Below are positions 1 through 11,930 of a DNA stretch of 64,000 bases, one piece after another. A program made the position numbers and the translations under genes. Under the pieces are notes generated by a model. It was not told the DNA's origin, did not search any database, and worked only from the letters and a program-made list of their open reading frames with translations. The DNA is from Hyaloscypha bicolor E. Its lineage: Eukaryota > Ascomycota > Leotiomycetes > Helotiales > Hyaloscyphaceae. How positions within the stretch are numbered: the stretch's first letter is position 1; every line of letters begins with the position of its first letter. The stretch spans positions 244,104-308,103 of the forward strand of contig NW_020194664.1 in assembly GCF_002865645.1 (NCBI RefSeq), in the 5' to 3' direction.

Positions 1-1000
1 TCGTCATGAAATAGTAAATCGCCGGCAACTTGCTGAATTCCTCAAACACCTCCTGATACGGTTCTGGTTTTGAGTAAATCATGCCGTAGTTGAAGAAATA
101 GGCTCCGGTATGAGGATTCTTGAAGAAAGAGGAGAGGAGTTGGGAGTTTTCAGCTCCTGGGGCGGATGATAGGGCGTGGTTGGAGAAAGCGTGGAGAACG
201 GGATGAGGTGAGGAGCAGTAGCTGAGTGTGCTGCAGGTTGGGGAGAGGAGGATGCGGGAGAAGGTGTGAATTAGGCTTTTGATGGGGAGAGAGGTTTTTG
301 ATTAGAAGTGGAAAGGGGTGAGGAAGAGTGGAAGTTGCCTTTGAGGGAGACGAGATAGCTGGTAGAGATCGGGTGCTGAGGCTTGGTTGATGCTTCTGCG
401 GTGCCGTTTGCGAGTACAACCTGAAAAGAACTTTGAATTTTTGTGGTCGGAATTTGGATTGGGGGCGGGCCTTACTTCGTAGTTCCGAATATTGTCTACT
501 GCCCAGCCTTAATTACGTGAGAGGAGGAATATCCCACCTCTCTTGGATTAGATCCGGCCTTCTCAAAGGCGAAGGAGGTCTGGCTTACCACCCAAGGTAA
601 CCTCCAACGCCAGCAACAGTATCTCTTCTCCCAACAACAGTTCGATTAATTTGATCTAACAATTTATACACATCACCCCAGGAATTGGTAATTCCCACAA
701 TTGTCGTCTACATATCCTCTGAGATAAATACATCGTTGAGATACTTCATATCAAAGGCGATGCCTGCAGGAGCATTGGAGGCACCTGCAAACATGGAGTG
801 GCCCCTGACTTGACGGCAAAGATGCAGTTATGTTGTCTGATGATGCGGATTGCTTCTACAGATTGAAAAGCATGACTAAGCTGAACGACACAGGCAGGAA
901 TTACTTCTTGTTGTTGTTGGGAGTAGTAGGAGTCCTGTAAGCTGGAGAGGGGTCTAGAGGGGTCGTGGTAGACGATGCTTCCGAGAGATGCTGTGAGAGA
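1..1000 (-). pseudogene. FAD-linked oxidoreductase (berberine-bridge/6-hydroxy-D-nicotine oxidase type), broken, 3' end outside the window
   Basis: Conceptual - strand translation gives family segments in the right order. A SYYSQQQQEVIPACVVQ block at about 945-880 is followed by IIRQHNCIFAVKSG. Next comes the FAD-binding loop (GHSMFAGASNAP), then NSWGDVYKLLD, INRTVVG, GVGGYL, DNIRNYE, VVLANGTAEEAS, and at the window edge FFNYGMIYSKPEPYQEVF. The SGGHS flavin motif is split by a frame change at about 801-806 where the G run looks one base short. In-frame stops lie after GISEDM-like and SRN segments. A plausible intron (GTAAGG..TTTTCAG) occupies 475 down to 421 and joins NYE to VVLANG. Members of this family oxidise alcohols, amines or phenolics with covalently bound FAD and often sit in secondary-metabolite clusters. 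The substrate is unknown. The N-terminus is uncertain; the gene runs divergently from the neighbouring regulator-like gene. Confidence 0.8.
421..475 (-). other. Predicted intron of the oxidoreductase pseudogene
   Basis: On the - strand GTAAGG follows a codon run ending NYE, and TTTTCAG precedes VVLANG. The 55-nt length suits a filamentous fungus. Splicing restores the expected NYEVVLANG family motif. Confidence 0.65.
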
Positions 1001-2125
1001 AGTACGCTGTGCCGTGAGGAAGAGGACTTCGAGAGATCAGGCAAACATACTGAATTATGGCAGTCAGAGTCCTTATCTTGTGTGGAGAGTGGACTTTATG
1101 CTTCAATTTGGGCGGAGACTAGGAGGATCGAATATGAGAGCACCAGGCCGAGGCCAGGAGGAGAGGGAAATCGAATGATCGTGCGCAGCCCAATGCTGCG
1201 CGAAAAAATACCTCGCAGAGCAATTTGTTGAGTGAACCGGGAGACATTAAAATAATCAAATGCGCTATGAGGGAAGGGAACGTCTTCCGGATGATAATTT
1301 TTATCCTTGGAACTCACCTCCGTACAGCTGTCCAATAACAACCCCTGTAGTGTATTCGGCTGTTGAAACCCCTCAATCTGGATATCCCGTGATTGAGTAT
1401 GTACATTATAATTGAAGCACTTATGATATTGGAAGAAAAGCGTTGAACTTAAGAGCAAACTTCGAATGTGGTATTTATAGCAAGAAGTGGAATCCAGTAA
1501 GAGACTATCACGTGATTCAACTTTCGGTTAGGATGCAAAGTGCTGGCTGTCAACTATCGGGACCAGGGAGAGGAAGAGGCACACTTTGAGAAAGAAAGGT
1601 GAACATGGATCACACCTCACCTATAGGCATGCGATTTCCCGATATCCATAATTCTTTAAAATATTTTTATTGGGCCGAGTGCTGCACGAGGATTACTAAG
1701 AGACATCAGACTTGGCCGCAGATGTTTAAGTGGGGCCAAACTACCAGCCTCACTGGCTCACCATTTTGTACTCAATTTTCACACCGGACAGCCGCAAGAC
1801 ATTGTATGGCCATTAGAGCCTCGTGGGAGCCTCGCCCTTTTTTGCTGTAAGACCAAACTTGAGCCAGAGAATGAGATCTTCAATTCCGAGACGGCCAGGC
1901 CGGCCGCGAGCAGGGAACTCCGGGGCGCCGCAGACATTTGACGTGGGTATAGGTGACGAACCAGACCACATTAGTACGTAGCAGATTAGTAGAACATTCG
2001 ATGGGATAAGCAACTGACAGCTTGGTTGGTGCAGGCTCCGAATCGTCGGCTTCGGTCAGTACTCAGTAGTACCCTTTATCAACCGAGTCACGTAATTTGT
2101 TTGAGGTCCATTGCTAGTCTGCTAA
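1001..2125. other. Intergenic region between divergent genes
   Basis: Normal base composition and no convincing coding region. Short open frames on both strands (for example 1599-1850 + and 1458-1096 -) show no family resemblance. The - strand stretch at 1458-1000 may include a degraded 5' exon or leader of the oxidoreductase, with GTGAGT at about 1316. The divergent arrangement makes this the likely shared promoter region; no specific element was recognised. Confidence 0.5.
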
Positions 2126-3851
2126 CACTCTGGGATCCCTAAGCCGTTTCAATTCATCGGCGAGACTGGCTTGTCTCGACCGAAAGGTGCAGCTCTCAGA
2201 CTCGTCCGCTCTAAAGCACGGAGGAGAGTGCCCAGCAGAAAGCAACACGCGCAATCAAAAGAAGGGCCTCCTCCTCTACGTCCCCGCACAAAAACAGATA
2301 AAAGCAAAGTGGCCACGAAATCGGAAGTCCCGGGACAATCGGGGGTTCTTGTGTCACGATATGGAAGCCCCCGCCTAAACTCCGGCCCGGGAAACACTGG
2401 GATCGACCCGTTTAATACTTTACGGATAGGTGAAGATGGGAAATCACAGTACTTAATCAGTCAATGTAAGCTATCGGTGGTATTTCCCTTCTCGACTTCG
2501 GCTATGAATGATCTTGAGAACGCTTTAAGCCGCTCGCTCTCCCTTACTAATAACTGGTAGATTACAGTCTTTTCTACCCTACCGAATGTGCTTACTCACC
2601 TATCAGACCCTTTATGGGAAAGGAGGAGGCTCTCCAAACCTCACTATCCAACCCAGCTCTCTTACATGCGTCTCTAGCACATGTAGCTAAAACGCTGAGT
2701 TCGGTAGTACGCGTCGAGATGAATCCCAATATAATCTACCACATCGGCAAAGCAATTGCGATTGTGAACAAAAGAATCGCAAATTCTCATGAAAATCCCG
2801 TGTCAATCGACACGATAGGTGCGGTTACTACTATAACGGCTTTTGAGGTGCGCACTCCTTCTGCCTCTCCACTCTTTGTTATCCAGGCTAAATCTTCAAC
2901 GATATTGTTAGCTGAGAGCTGGTGCCCTCGAGAGTTTTAAAATTCACCTCGATGGCGTAGAGGCTTTGGTCAAGAGTGTAGGTGGTCTGCAAGCCCTAGT
3001 TGGCGTTCCTTTTATTTTGAAGTACACTACCTGGTAAGCCAACCCTAGAAGTATATTCGGGGACTTCTCTCATGTTCCTGTGAATGGACAGGGTTGACAT
3101 CGTTGGCGCCATCGCCTTGGGCTCGAAACCACGCTTCGAACTCCTAAACCCAGGACGTCTGCCACTTCATCCCGGACTTGAATTTCTAGAACCCTGCAGC
3201 CTCTTAGGCGCACGCTATAAAGCGAGGTTATCGAACCTCACGGGCTTGCCAGATCTCAGCCATGAGATGATAGAAGTCTACCGTATCCTGCAACACCTTA
3301 TATCAAAGAGAGAAAGATTTGCAGGCTCGCAGAAAATGGAGATTTCAGAAATGGAGTTTCAATCATTACAATCGTACTGTACTCAACTCATGTACCGTCT
3401 CATTGCCCTCATCCAATACGAGATTCCCCATCCACTGAACCGGAACGCTGTGGTGTTCAGATTGTTTGGGAACGCGGCGGTGGCACACATTTTGATGTTC
3501 ACGTATAACTTACCTCCGCGGTCAGGCACACACGTATTAATGTCGACGCAAATAAGAGCAAGTTTGGAGTTCATTGATGTACGAGAATTTCAGCTAGCAT
3601 ATCCCGAGATGATGCTTTGGATAATTATGATCGGTGGGTTGGGGAGTCTTGGCACGGAAGATCAAGAGTGGTTTATTCAGCTTCTTGCACAGTCATGTCA
3701 CGGAGCTGGAATAGACGGGACGGCTGAGCTTGCTCTTTCATTGACGGAGTTTCTGTGGAGTGGGTTTTATCTGGGGCCTATCTTTGACGAGTTCTGGGAT
3801 GATGTTGCTGTTGCACGGGCGGTTATGGAAGCTGGGAAGAAGGTTGGTTGA
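2126..3851 (+). CDS. Fungal-specific transcription factor domain protein without a recognisable zinc cluster
   Basis: Three introns can be placed: 2466-2560 (GTAAGC..TACTAATAAC..TAG), 2848-2911 (GTGCGC..TAG) and 3034-3091 (GTAAGC..CAG). Splicing gives one open frame whose junctions restore typical Fungal_trans_2-like motifs: a YYSLFYPTECA segment, NPALLHASLAHVAK, IHLDGVEALVKSVGGL, W-VDIVGAIALGSKPRF, YPEMMLWIIMIGG and, near the end, EFLWSGFYLGPIFDEFW. The N-terminal part has LRLVRSKARRRV, like the basic RSH-type stretch that opens many of these proteins. There is no C6 zinc cluster. The frame opens at 2126 and has no in-frame ATG in this exon, so the true start probably lies in an undetected upstream exon. 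From the first possible in-frame TTG (2171) the product would be 487 residues. Expected role: nuclear regulator of nearby genes; the target is unknown. No premature stops, so probably intact. Confidence 0.75.
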
Positions 3852-4684
3852 CGTTAAGGAACTTGATCAACGGTTCGTAGCGTGATGCCCAGTTTATCTT
3901 GTTTGGGCAATTGTGAAACAATGCATCATGGCTTATCTCTAATCATTAGGTCTTCATAATTCGAGATTTGCCATTTCGGGTAAGGCGCGTGTTGAGATTT
4001 ACCCTTTTCGGGTTCATTGCAGGTTCTAGAACAACCATTTCCAATCTCTTATCTCATGCTTAATTATTTGTAAATACCCCTTTCTACTAATTGCATTAAT
4101 AAACTAGAATATCGAGTAGTAAGAAATCTTTATAGTAAAAATATATAATAGGCAACTTATAGAGAATAAAGATCTTTATTATTATATCTTGCTATTATTA
4201 TTTATATAGGTATACTATCCTTATATAACTTCTATTTTAAATAGCTATTATATTTAAATAAAATAAAAACCCAAAATAATATTAAATTATTAAAACTTTT
4301 ATAAAACTTATAATATTAATTAAATTATATAATATATATAATATTTAAAAATAAAATAAGAGTTTTTAAAAGCTTAAAAACGAAATTATTTTATAATAAA
4401 AAATACTATTATAATTTTAATTACCTAATATATATATATTACTTTTATATATTATTTTTATTATTTTTATTACTTCTAGTTATTTAATAAAAATATATAA
4501 TATAGCTATATAGTAAAAGAAATATTTATAAAATATATATAAAAAATATTAAAATATTAAGTTTTAAATAAATTAATATATTATAATATATATTTATAAG
4601 TAATTTTTTTAATTTTGCTTTTTAATCTTTAAATCTATATAATATTAGATTATAATTTATAGATTCCTATATTATTATATAGAG
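3852..4684. other. 3' flank and transition into RIP-mutated DNA
   Basis: Normal composition until about 4050, then abruptly AT-rich with TpA-rich sequence typical of RIP. No gene, TIR or LTR was recognised in this part. The last five bases (4685-4689, GCCCG) are the target duplication of the following Gypsy element. Confidence 0.6.
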
Positions 4685-4689
4685 GCCCG

Positions 4690-4967
4690 TATTATAGTTA
4701 TTATAATACGGTACTAGTAGGGATTAGACTAGAGCTAGCTAGGTATCTGGTATCTGAGTAAGGTATCTAGTATCTAAGTATAGTATTTGTAATTACCTAA
4801 TAGTTATATATAACTCCGTACTTAAGCTAGTATATAGGCCCGTATATAGCTCGCGATTATTTAGATCCGAGGCTTCTTTAATATCCTCTTCTTTCTTTAG
4901 CTTTGAATTATTAAAATAGAGATAGTCTAACTATATCTTCCAGGCCCTAGATCTTATACTCGTAATA
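4690..4967 (+). repeat. 5' LTR of the Gypsy element (278 bp)
   Basis: Matches 10202-10519 throughout but is more heavily mutated to T/A. It carries two copies of a 20-bp unit (AGGYATCTGGTATCTGAGTA and a decayed version), while the 3' LTR carries four, which exactly accounts for the 40-bp length difference. Confidence 0.9.
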
Positions 4968-5249
4968 TAATTCAAAGCTTACCTACTTCTCAATCCTATA
5001 AAGGATTTAAATAATACCTATCTAATTGGTTTTTAATAAGTATAGATATAATATACTATAGCTACTCCTATACCGGTTAACTAATATTAGAATGAAAGAA
5101 AGCCCTAGAATAACTAGGCAAGAAAGCCCTGAACCGGCCAGATAAGTAAATAGGCCAGTAATCTTATTACTAAATAAAGACTTATAAGAAAGTAAGTCCC
5201 AGAATAACTAGGCAAGTCAGAAAGAGCTATAGTACGAGATACTATTAGT

Positions 5250-6430
5250 ATATTACTAGAAGGTAAATCAGAGCCTTTTATTAAATCTCCTAAAGAATCC
5301 GAATATCCTATTAATATTTATAGTAGAAAAGATATTCTTTTTTAGAGAGCCAAGGAAGAAGAGGGACCTGTCCTATTAAAGGCAGACTTCTAAAAGTTAT
5401 TCCGAAGCCCAGAGGCTCTATATAAGGAAATTATTAAGCTAATTCTGAAAATATATAATATTCTTGCCTATAGTAAGAATTATTATAATTAGTTAAGAGA
5501 AACTAAGCAAGCCTTATAAAAGAATAAAGCTATTATTAAGAAGCTTATTATATAGCCTATAGAAATAACCGGTTTCCCTATTTTAGAAAATAGATATTTA
5601 ATTAAACTTTCTAATTCTCCTATCTTTAAAAATATAACTAAGAATAATATTATCTTTAATAATTAGTTAGTTTAGATTAAGAACAAGCTCTATAGTAATT
5701 CTAATATTTACTAGATAAAAGACCTTAAGATTATTTATATTTCCGGCTATATAAATAGTTATATCCTTATACTAATCTTCTCTTACCTAAACCAGGATAA
5801 TTAATATATATACGAGACTATTAGAGAATTATATATCTATCTAAAAAAGCTATATAGTAACCTGAATAAAGAATATAATACTCGATAAGCCTTTAAGAAG
5901 CTATTTATAAAGAAGAGCTAGACTTTTCAGGAGTTCTATATCCTGTTTCTAAGGCATATAATAAACAGAAATATTAATTTATAGGACCTTAAAAATAACC
6001 TAAATAATAAGCTTACCTGAAAGCTCTAAAAGACTATAGTTATATACTATAATAACCCGGCTATTTGTATTATAGAGTTTATATAATACTATATTATAAA
6101 TAATTAGCAGATCCGAGCTTATTATAAAAAGAAAGACTAGATATTTAAAAAAGCTAATAAAGATATAAATAAGCTAAGCTTAGGAGGCGCCTCCTATATA
6201 AAGCCTGCCCTTAAAACCCTAGTAATAAATAAGTCTATTACCCTAAAGCCCGGATCCTTAGATCTCAAATACTATAATTATAATAGATTTAATTATATAT
6301 CTAGGAATTATTCAGAGCCCAAAATAGGATATATAAAGCAAGTCTTAGTAGCCAAGCTAGTAGTACTTATTATAAGTAAGCTATCTAAAGATATAAAATA
6401 GGGAAATAAGAACTTCTAAAGAAAGTTTTC
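5250..6430 (+). pseudogene. Gypsy gag remnant with decayed zinc knuckle
   Basis: The end of the capsid/nucleocapsid region is recognisable at 6270-6311. Its translation YYNYNRFNYISRNY corresponds position by position to a CCHC knuckle of the form CYNCGRFGHISRDC, with each cysteine changed to tyrosine, the histidine to tyrosine and glycines to asparagine. All are RIP-type changes. Upstream sequence is too rich in stops to delimit domains. Function if intact: packaging of element RNA. Confidence 0.65.
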
Positions 6431-9400
6431 TTTTTAGGGCCATATTATATAAATATAGCAGAAGTTAATTTAAGCTAGTTACTAGGAGATAAAGTATTTA
6501 TATTTCCTTATATAGTTAGTAATAATAAATTAGGTATTAAGACTTCTTCTCTTATTAATACTAGAGTAAATAGATATACTTTTATTAATTCTAAGTTTAT
6601 AAGAATAATTAAACGATTTCTAGATATTAAGCCTATTTAATTAGTATTACCCTATAATATAAGAGGGTTTAATAGTAAGTAGGCCATATCTATTACTTAC
6701 TATATTAAGCTTATATTATTAATTAATAAATAGAAGGTTCTAGTACCTATACTAGTTATAGAACTAGATAAGTATAATATAATTTTGAGATAATAATAGT
6801 TTATAAATACTAGTATCCTAATTAATTATAAGAATAGAAGATTAATCTAGCCAGATAATTAGTCTAGAAAAAAGGATTAGAATAAGGTCCTAATTACTAT
6901 ATATAAGAACTTGAAACCTAGGAAAAGTAACTAGTACTAAGAAAATATAAATAGAAGAAATAAAGCTATAACTATAAATAAGTCCTAGAAACCTTAGCTT
7001 ATAAAGAGAAAACTCCCTTAGTTTCTTTCCGAGCCGGACTCAGAAAGCCATATATAGTAAAAGAATTAAGCTTAATATTATAAAGAAATATAAATAGCCT
7101 TGAGAAATATAAAAGTTTCTCTTAAGCCAGAAATAGGGATATTAAAACCATATTATCTAAAGAAAAGCCATAAGAGCTAGTTAAGGCCTATAGTTAATAT
7201 TATAGGTATCTTGCCGGCTGCTTTCTAAATAAACCTATAGAAAAAGAAGAACTTTTTCTTTATAATAATATTTTTTGAGATTAATAAAGAACTAGAATTA
7301 TAATAAGAGAACGAGTTCATTCCGGGTAAGTAATAGCTAGGAGAGACAGAACTATAATAGCTAGCTCAAGCCAAGGTCTATATAAAGCTAGATATTTAAT
7401 AAGTATTTTATTGAATCCAAATAGATCCAGAATTAGAAGAACTTATTATATTTCATATAAGATATAGGGCCTATAAATATAAAGTCTTTTAGAAAGGCCT
7501 AACTAATAGCCCTATTATATATTAGAGATATATAAATAATATCTTCTTTAATTACCTTAATATCTTCTATATAGCTTATTTGGATAATATCCTAATTTAT
7601 TTGGATAATTCCCTAAAATATAAAGATTATATATAAAAGATTCTTTAGTAGTTATAGGATATTAGCCTCTAAGTAAATATTAAAAAAATCAGAATTTAAG
7701 GTTACTTATATAAAATACCTAGGCTTTATTATTTCTATTAGAGGTATTAAAATAGATCCAGATAAGATAGTAGTTATTAAGAACTAGTAATTACTAAAAA
7801 TAGTTAAAGAAATATAAGGCTTTCTGGGTTTTTATAACTTTTATTAGTATTTTATTACGGAATATAGCTATATAATAAAGCCCCTAATAGCCCTAATATA
7901 TAAAGGAGTTCTATTTAAGTAGATAGATTAGTATTAAGAAGGTTTTACTAAACTAAAGCAAGCTATACTCTCGGTATTAATTCTATATTACTATAATCCA
8001 AATCTCTTTATTATAGTTAAGACAAATATATTAAATAGAATTATAGCCGGTATTCTCTTATAATAAGACTTCTAGATAGAACTCTAATATCCGGTAATAT
8101 TCTTCTCTAAGACTATATAGTTAGTAAAGCTAAACTATAATATTTATAATAAAGAAATACTTATTATTATTATTTTTTTAACTGAATAGTAAATAGAGCT
8201 AGAAGGCCTATAAAAGGCACTTTTTATAATTTATTTAGATTACTAAACTCTCGAGTACTTTATAATTATAAAGAAGCTTTTAATAAGATAAGTTTACTAG
8301 GTAGAATATCTTTCCTATTACTATTTTAAGCTTATATATTAGGCAAGTAAATTAAATAAATAAATAGATATTTTAAATAAGAAGTATAAGAATATAACTA
8401 TCTAGAATAAGGTAATAATAGTTTACTAAATCTAAATTCTCTTCCTATAATAAAAGATTAATAATAATATTATATAGGATCTCTAGTTAGCCCTAATTAA
8501 GACCTTAGTAAGCCCGGCTCAGGAAGAAACCTAGTATAATAATATCTAGCTAGTAAATAAGCTATTAAGTAAGAACCGAGAATTACTAGAGCTAGAAGAA
8601 CTATAGAATAAGGCAAGAAACGAGAAGGAAAGTACCTGAATACTATAAGACGGCCTCTTCTTATAATATAGTAAACTATTTATATCTAATAGTATAATAA
8701 TACCCGAAATATCCTTATAGACTGCCCTTATTTAGAAGGCATATATATAGCCTCTAATAAAATACCCAGGATAAGCCAAGCTTTAATAGCTTCTTTAGGC
8801 CTGCTATTACTAGCCAGGCCAAGGTATAGATATTAATTAGTATAGGAATAACTTTTATACCTACTAATAATCCCATATTCCTAGAAATAAGAAGCCAGAA
8901 CTCTTATATTTATTACTAGTTTCTAACTGCCCCTAGTAATATATATTAGTAGATTTTAAAAAGTATCTAGAGAGTAAAAATAAGTATAATATAGTAATAA
9001 TCTTTATTAATTACCTAGGCAAGTACCCTATTATAATTCTCGTCCGAGATATAATAATAGCTAAAGAGTTAGTATCTCTATTCCTTACTTATATAGTTTA
9101 CTAAATTAGTATTCCGGAGACTATAGTATCTAATTAAGGCCCCTAGTTCATATCGGATTTCTGAAACGAGTTCTATAAGTATATTAGTATAAAGCTTAAG
9201 TTATTAACTACTAATTATCCCTAAACTAATAGCTAAATAGAGATTATTAACTAGTACTTTAACTAATAGCTATATCCTTATATAAATTACTACTAGGATA
9301 ATTGGGATAAATAGGTAGTAATAATTAATTACTAGCAGGTAGCTCTAGTCTATAAGACTATAGGCTAATTCCTGTTTCTTATTAAGAAGGGCTATAAACC

Positions 9401-10050
9401 GCAAATATTATTTAACTAGGAAACTTAAGTATAATCGGACATTTTAAAGAAAGAGCTAAATAGGTAAGAAGTAAAGGCCCTAGTAATACGGCTCTATAAA
9501 TTATAGTAAAAGATATAGGAAAATATAATACAAGTATAAAAGTATTATATTACCTAAGCTAATAAATATTACCGACTAGTAAACTTCAGAATAGGAGATA
9601 AGATATGAATTACTACTAAGTACTAGAAGAATAACTATCCGAGCTATAAGCTAGCCTACTAAATAGAAGAATTATACGAAATCCTGGAATAAATAGGATA
9701 TTTCTTTAAGCTTAAGCTTCCGGAATTAATAAGAATATATCCGGTATTCTATATAGAGAAGCTATATAAGGATCTAGGTAATTCTCTTTCCGGATAAGCA
9801 AATCCGGAGCCTCTACTATTAGAACTATAAAACGGGGAAACGGAATACGAAGTTCAAGAGATACTAGTAGTAAAGCTATTCTATAGGAAGCTCAAGTACC
9901 GAGTCTAGTAGAAAGGATAGAATCCAGATCCGGAGTAGTATCCTATATCCTTATTAAGTAATAGTATTCTGGCTCTTTAGAGCTTCTATAACAAGAACCC
10001 CGAATAGCCAGGACCGCCCCAGAACCTCTCCTATTAGTTAGACTATACCA
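6430..10050 (+). pseudogene. Gypsy pol remnant: protease/RT, RNase H, integrase
   Basis: The RT active-site box reads YLDNILIY at 7577 onward, where the family has YLDD; the second catalytic Asp is now Asn (GAT/GAC to AAT). GFLGFYNFY, the RT-RNase H tether motif, is at about 7815. RNase H (FFSKTI..KLNYNIYNKEIL) covers about 7960-8400. Integrase (DGLFLLY.., HIPRNKKPELL, VDFK, VSN-GP-F, NSQIEI) covers about 8600-9300, with the second Asp of its triad also changed to Asn. The C-terminal part at about 9640-10000 (EYEVQEIL.., YRKLKYRV) resembles the module that follows integrase in chromodomain-type Gypsy elements. Many in-frame stops. Confidence 0.85.
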
Positions 10051-10201
10051 AGAATAATAGACTACCGGAACTATATAATACGGACGGAAATTCTTATAAG
10101 TTGCATATAAAAGGCCCTGGCCTTTCGTATATAACTATAACTTGAGAATTCGACAGGAACTTTCGAAGTTCGGGAACGAGCTTACTTCGAGGGAGGAGTA
10201 A

Positions 10202-10519
10202 TATTACGGTTATTATAATACGGTACTAGTAGGGATTAGACTAGAGCTAGCTAGGCATCTGGTATCTGAGTAAGGCATCTGGTATCTGAGTAAGGCATCT
10301 GGTATCTGAGTAAGGCATCTGGTATCTGAGCGTGATATCTATAGTCACCTAATAGTTATACGTAACCCTGTACTTAAGCTAGTATATGGGCCCGTATATA
10401 GCTCGCAATTATTTAGATCCGAGGCTTCTTCGAGATCCTCTTCTCTCTTTAGCTTTGAATCATTGAAATAGAGACAGTCTAACCACGCCTTCCAGGCCCT
10501 AGATCTTGTACTCGTAATA
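10202..10519 (+). repeat. 3' LTR of the Gypsy element (318 bp)
   Basis: Direct repeat of 4690-4967, ending TAATA just before the GCCCG duplication. It has four tandem 20-bp AGGCATCTGGTATCTGAGTA units at about 10251-10332. It keeps many C and G bases that are T or A in the 5' LTR. Confidence 0.9.
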
Positions 10520-10524
10520 GCCCG

Positions 10525-11100
10525 TATAGAAATACTAAACTTATATAGCTTTTATTTATATTACTTGTATTTTATTTACTTATATTTTACTTTAGTTTAT
10601 AATTATAATTACTTACTTATACTTTATTTTAATTTATAATTATAATATCTTAATTAATCTAACCTAAATTAAATTAATTATATTATTCTAGGTATTACTG
10701 CCTTTAATTAATCTTTTACTTCTCCCTAAAGAATAGCTAGCGAACTATAATATATACTTTATACCTTGAGTAATAGGCCCTATATTATATAATAATTCAG
10801 GGGTAAAAAAGGAAGAGAGAATAAGAAAGAGAAGAGCCTATAGGTAAGTTAACGGATTTATTTACGGGCAGGCTAACTTTTCTAGGCCTGTAAACCTATT
10901 ACTCTAGCTACTTATAACTCCGTAATCTCGGCTGCTTTCTTACTTGCGAACCCTGCTAGTACCGAAATACTAAATTAAATCAGTATTAATTTCGTATTCA
11001 GAATCTAAACCCTTCTCCTATCTATACCGCTCTTGCGAATTATATCTAGCTTCGGCAGCAGGCTACTAGCAAGAAGAAGAGGGGATAGGCCGGATACCGG
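10525..11100. other. Mixed-composition flank, no gene seen
   Basis: AT-rich to about 10800, then more balanced. No LTR, TIR or coding motif was recognised. Confidence 0.5.
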
Positions 11101-11563
11101 GTAATTACGATTAATAATTATATACGAGAGCCGACCCAAGAGAAGGAGCAGGAGCTCCAGAACCGGCAGTAATAGCGTGAGGATAGGAAGGCAAAGAGGA
11201 GGGTTTGGGAGAGAGAGAGAAAGGGATTATTACGAGAAAATTATTTAAAAAGGGGGCAGCCTAAAGGAGAGTTTGAGGCGTAGTAGGAGGAGAGGTTAAA
11301 GGAGAGGCAGAGAGCAGATGAGTTTCTAAAAGTAAGGGATAAGGCAAGGAGGAAAATAAAGAGGGATGGAGAGAAGCGGGCAGAGTGGATAGAGAGGGAA
11401 GAACGGGAGAGGAGGGAGAGGGAGAGGGAAGAGAGAGAGGAGAGAGAGGGGCAGGCTAAAGAAGAAGCTTGCGGACCAGTAGAGAGGCAGGCTTGCGAGC
11501 TGAGAGAGAGGCAAGCGGAGTTATATATAGACGAATACGAATATTGCAATGATTATTAGCTTT
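11100..11563 (+). pseudogene. Remnant of a highly charged coiled-coil protein, unidentified
   Basis: One + frame reads almost continuously as Glu/Arg/Lys-rich sequence (for example WIEREERERREREREER at about 11389-11450) before a stop at about 11561. It is broken by paired stops (TAATAG at about 11170, TAGTAG at about 11281) that could each derive from CAA/CAG/CGA codons. The sequence is strongly purine-biased on this strand. I cannot name the family; a gag- or transposon-associated protein is possible given the surroundings. The opposite-strand open frames here are Ser/Leu-rich shadows of the purine tract. Confidence 0.4.
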
Positions 11564-11572
11564 AATTCCAGG

Positions 11573-11930
11573 GCAAGTGAGGCTTGGGAGGGCCCGCAAG
11601 AAGGAGAGAGCTCTGCGGGCGTAAGTGAGGCTTGGGAGGGAAGGAAGAGCCCTATAAGTAAGGGTGCAAGTAGGAGTGAGGCTTGGGAGGGGCCGCAAGA
11701 GGAAGAGAGCTTTGCGGGTGAAAGTAAGGCTTGGGAGTGAGTTACGGGTGAGAGTACAGATAGTAAGGGGCTTGCAGGGCGAGTGAGGCTTGGGAGGGCC
11801 TGTAAGGGGAAAGGGGGAGCTTTGCGGGTGAGAGTGAGGCTTGGAAGGGAGCTACGGGTAAGAGTACGGGTGGTAACGGGCTTGCAGGGGCAAGTAAGGC
11901 TTGAGAGGGCTGGCAAGAGAGCCAGAAGAT
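11573..11930 (+). repeat. Minisatellite of about 50-60 bp units
   Basis: At least seven units start with a GTGAGGCTTGGGAGGG-like core. Two alternating types follow it: one continues GCAAGARGNAGAGAGCTYTGCGGG, the other GAGYTACGGGTRAGAGTAC..GGGCTTGCAGGG. In one + frame the units encode a SEAWEGPQE-type peptide repeat (11549-11740). Purine-rich on the + strand. Confidence 0.75.

Larger units (their letters stand above)
4690..10519 (+). mobile_element. Ty3/Gypsy LTR retrotransposon, full length, RIP-inactivated
   Basis: Two direct LTRs (4690-4967 and 10202-10519) begin TATTA and end TAATA, the RIP forms of TGTTA..TAACA. They are bounded by a 5-bp target duplication GCCCG at 4685-4689 and 10520-10524. 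A purine tract (CGAGGGAGGAGTA) precedes the 3' LTR. The order gag zinc knuckle, reverse transcriptase, RNase H, integrase is that of Gypsy. Translation of every domain is full of stops and of C-to-Y, G-to-N and D-to-N replacements that C-to-T/G-to-A changes explain. Confidence 0.93.

Noticed and set aside
1096..1458. Open frame on the - strand upstream of the oxidoreductase pseudogene
   Set aside because: No family resemblance, and it crosses a possible GTGAGT donor; at most a leader or degraded exon, so not called as a gene.
1599..1850. 83-codon + strand open frame
   Set aside because: No recognisable domain, lies in the intergenic region of two divergent genes, codon pattern unremarkable.
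11241..11916. Ser/Leu/Pro-rich - strand open frames
   Set aside because: Reverse-strand shadows of the purine-rich tract and minisatellite; low complexity only.
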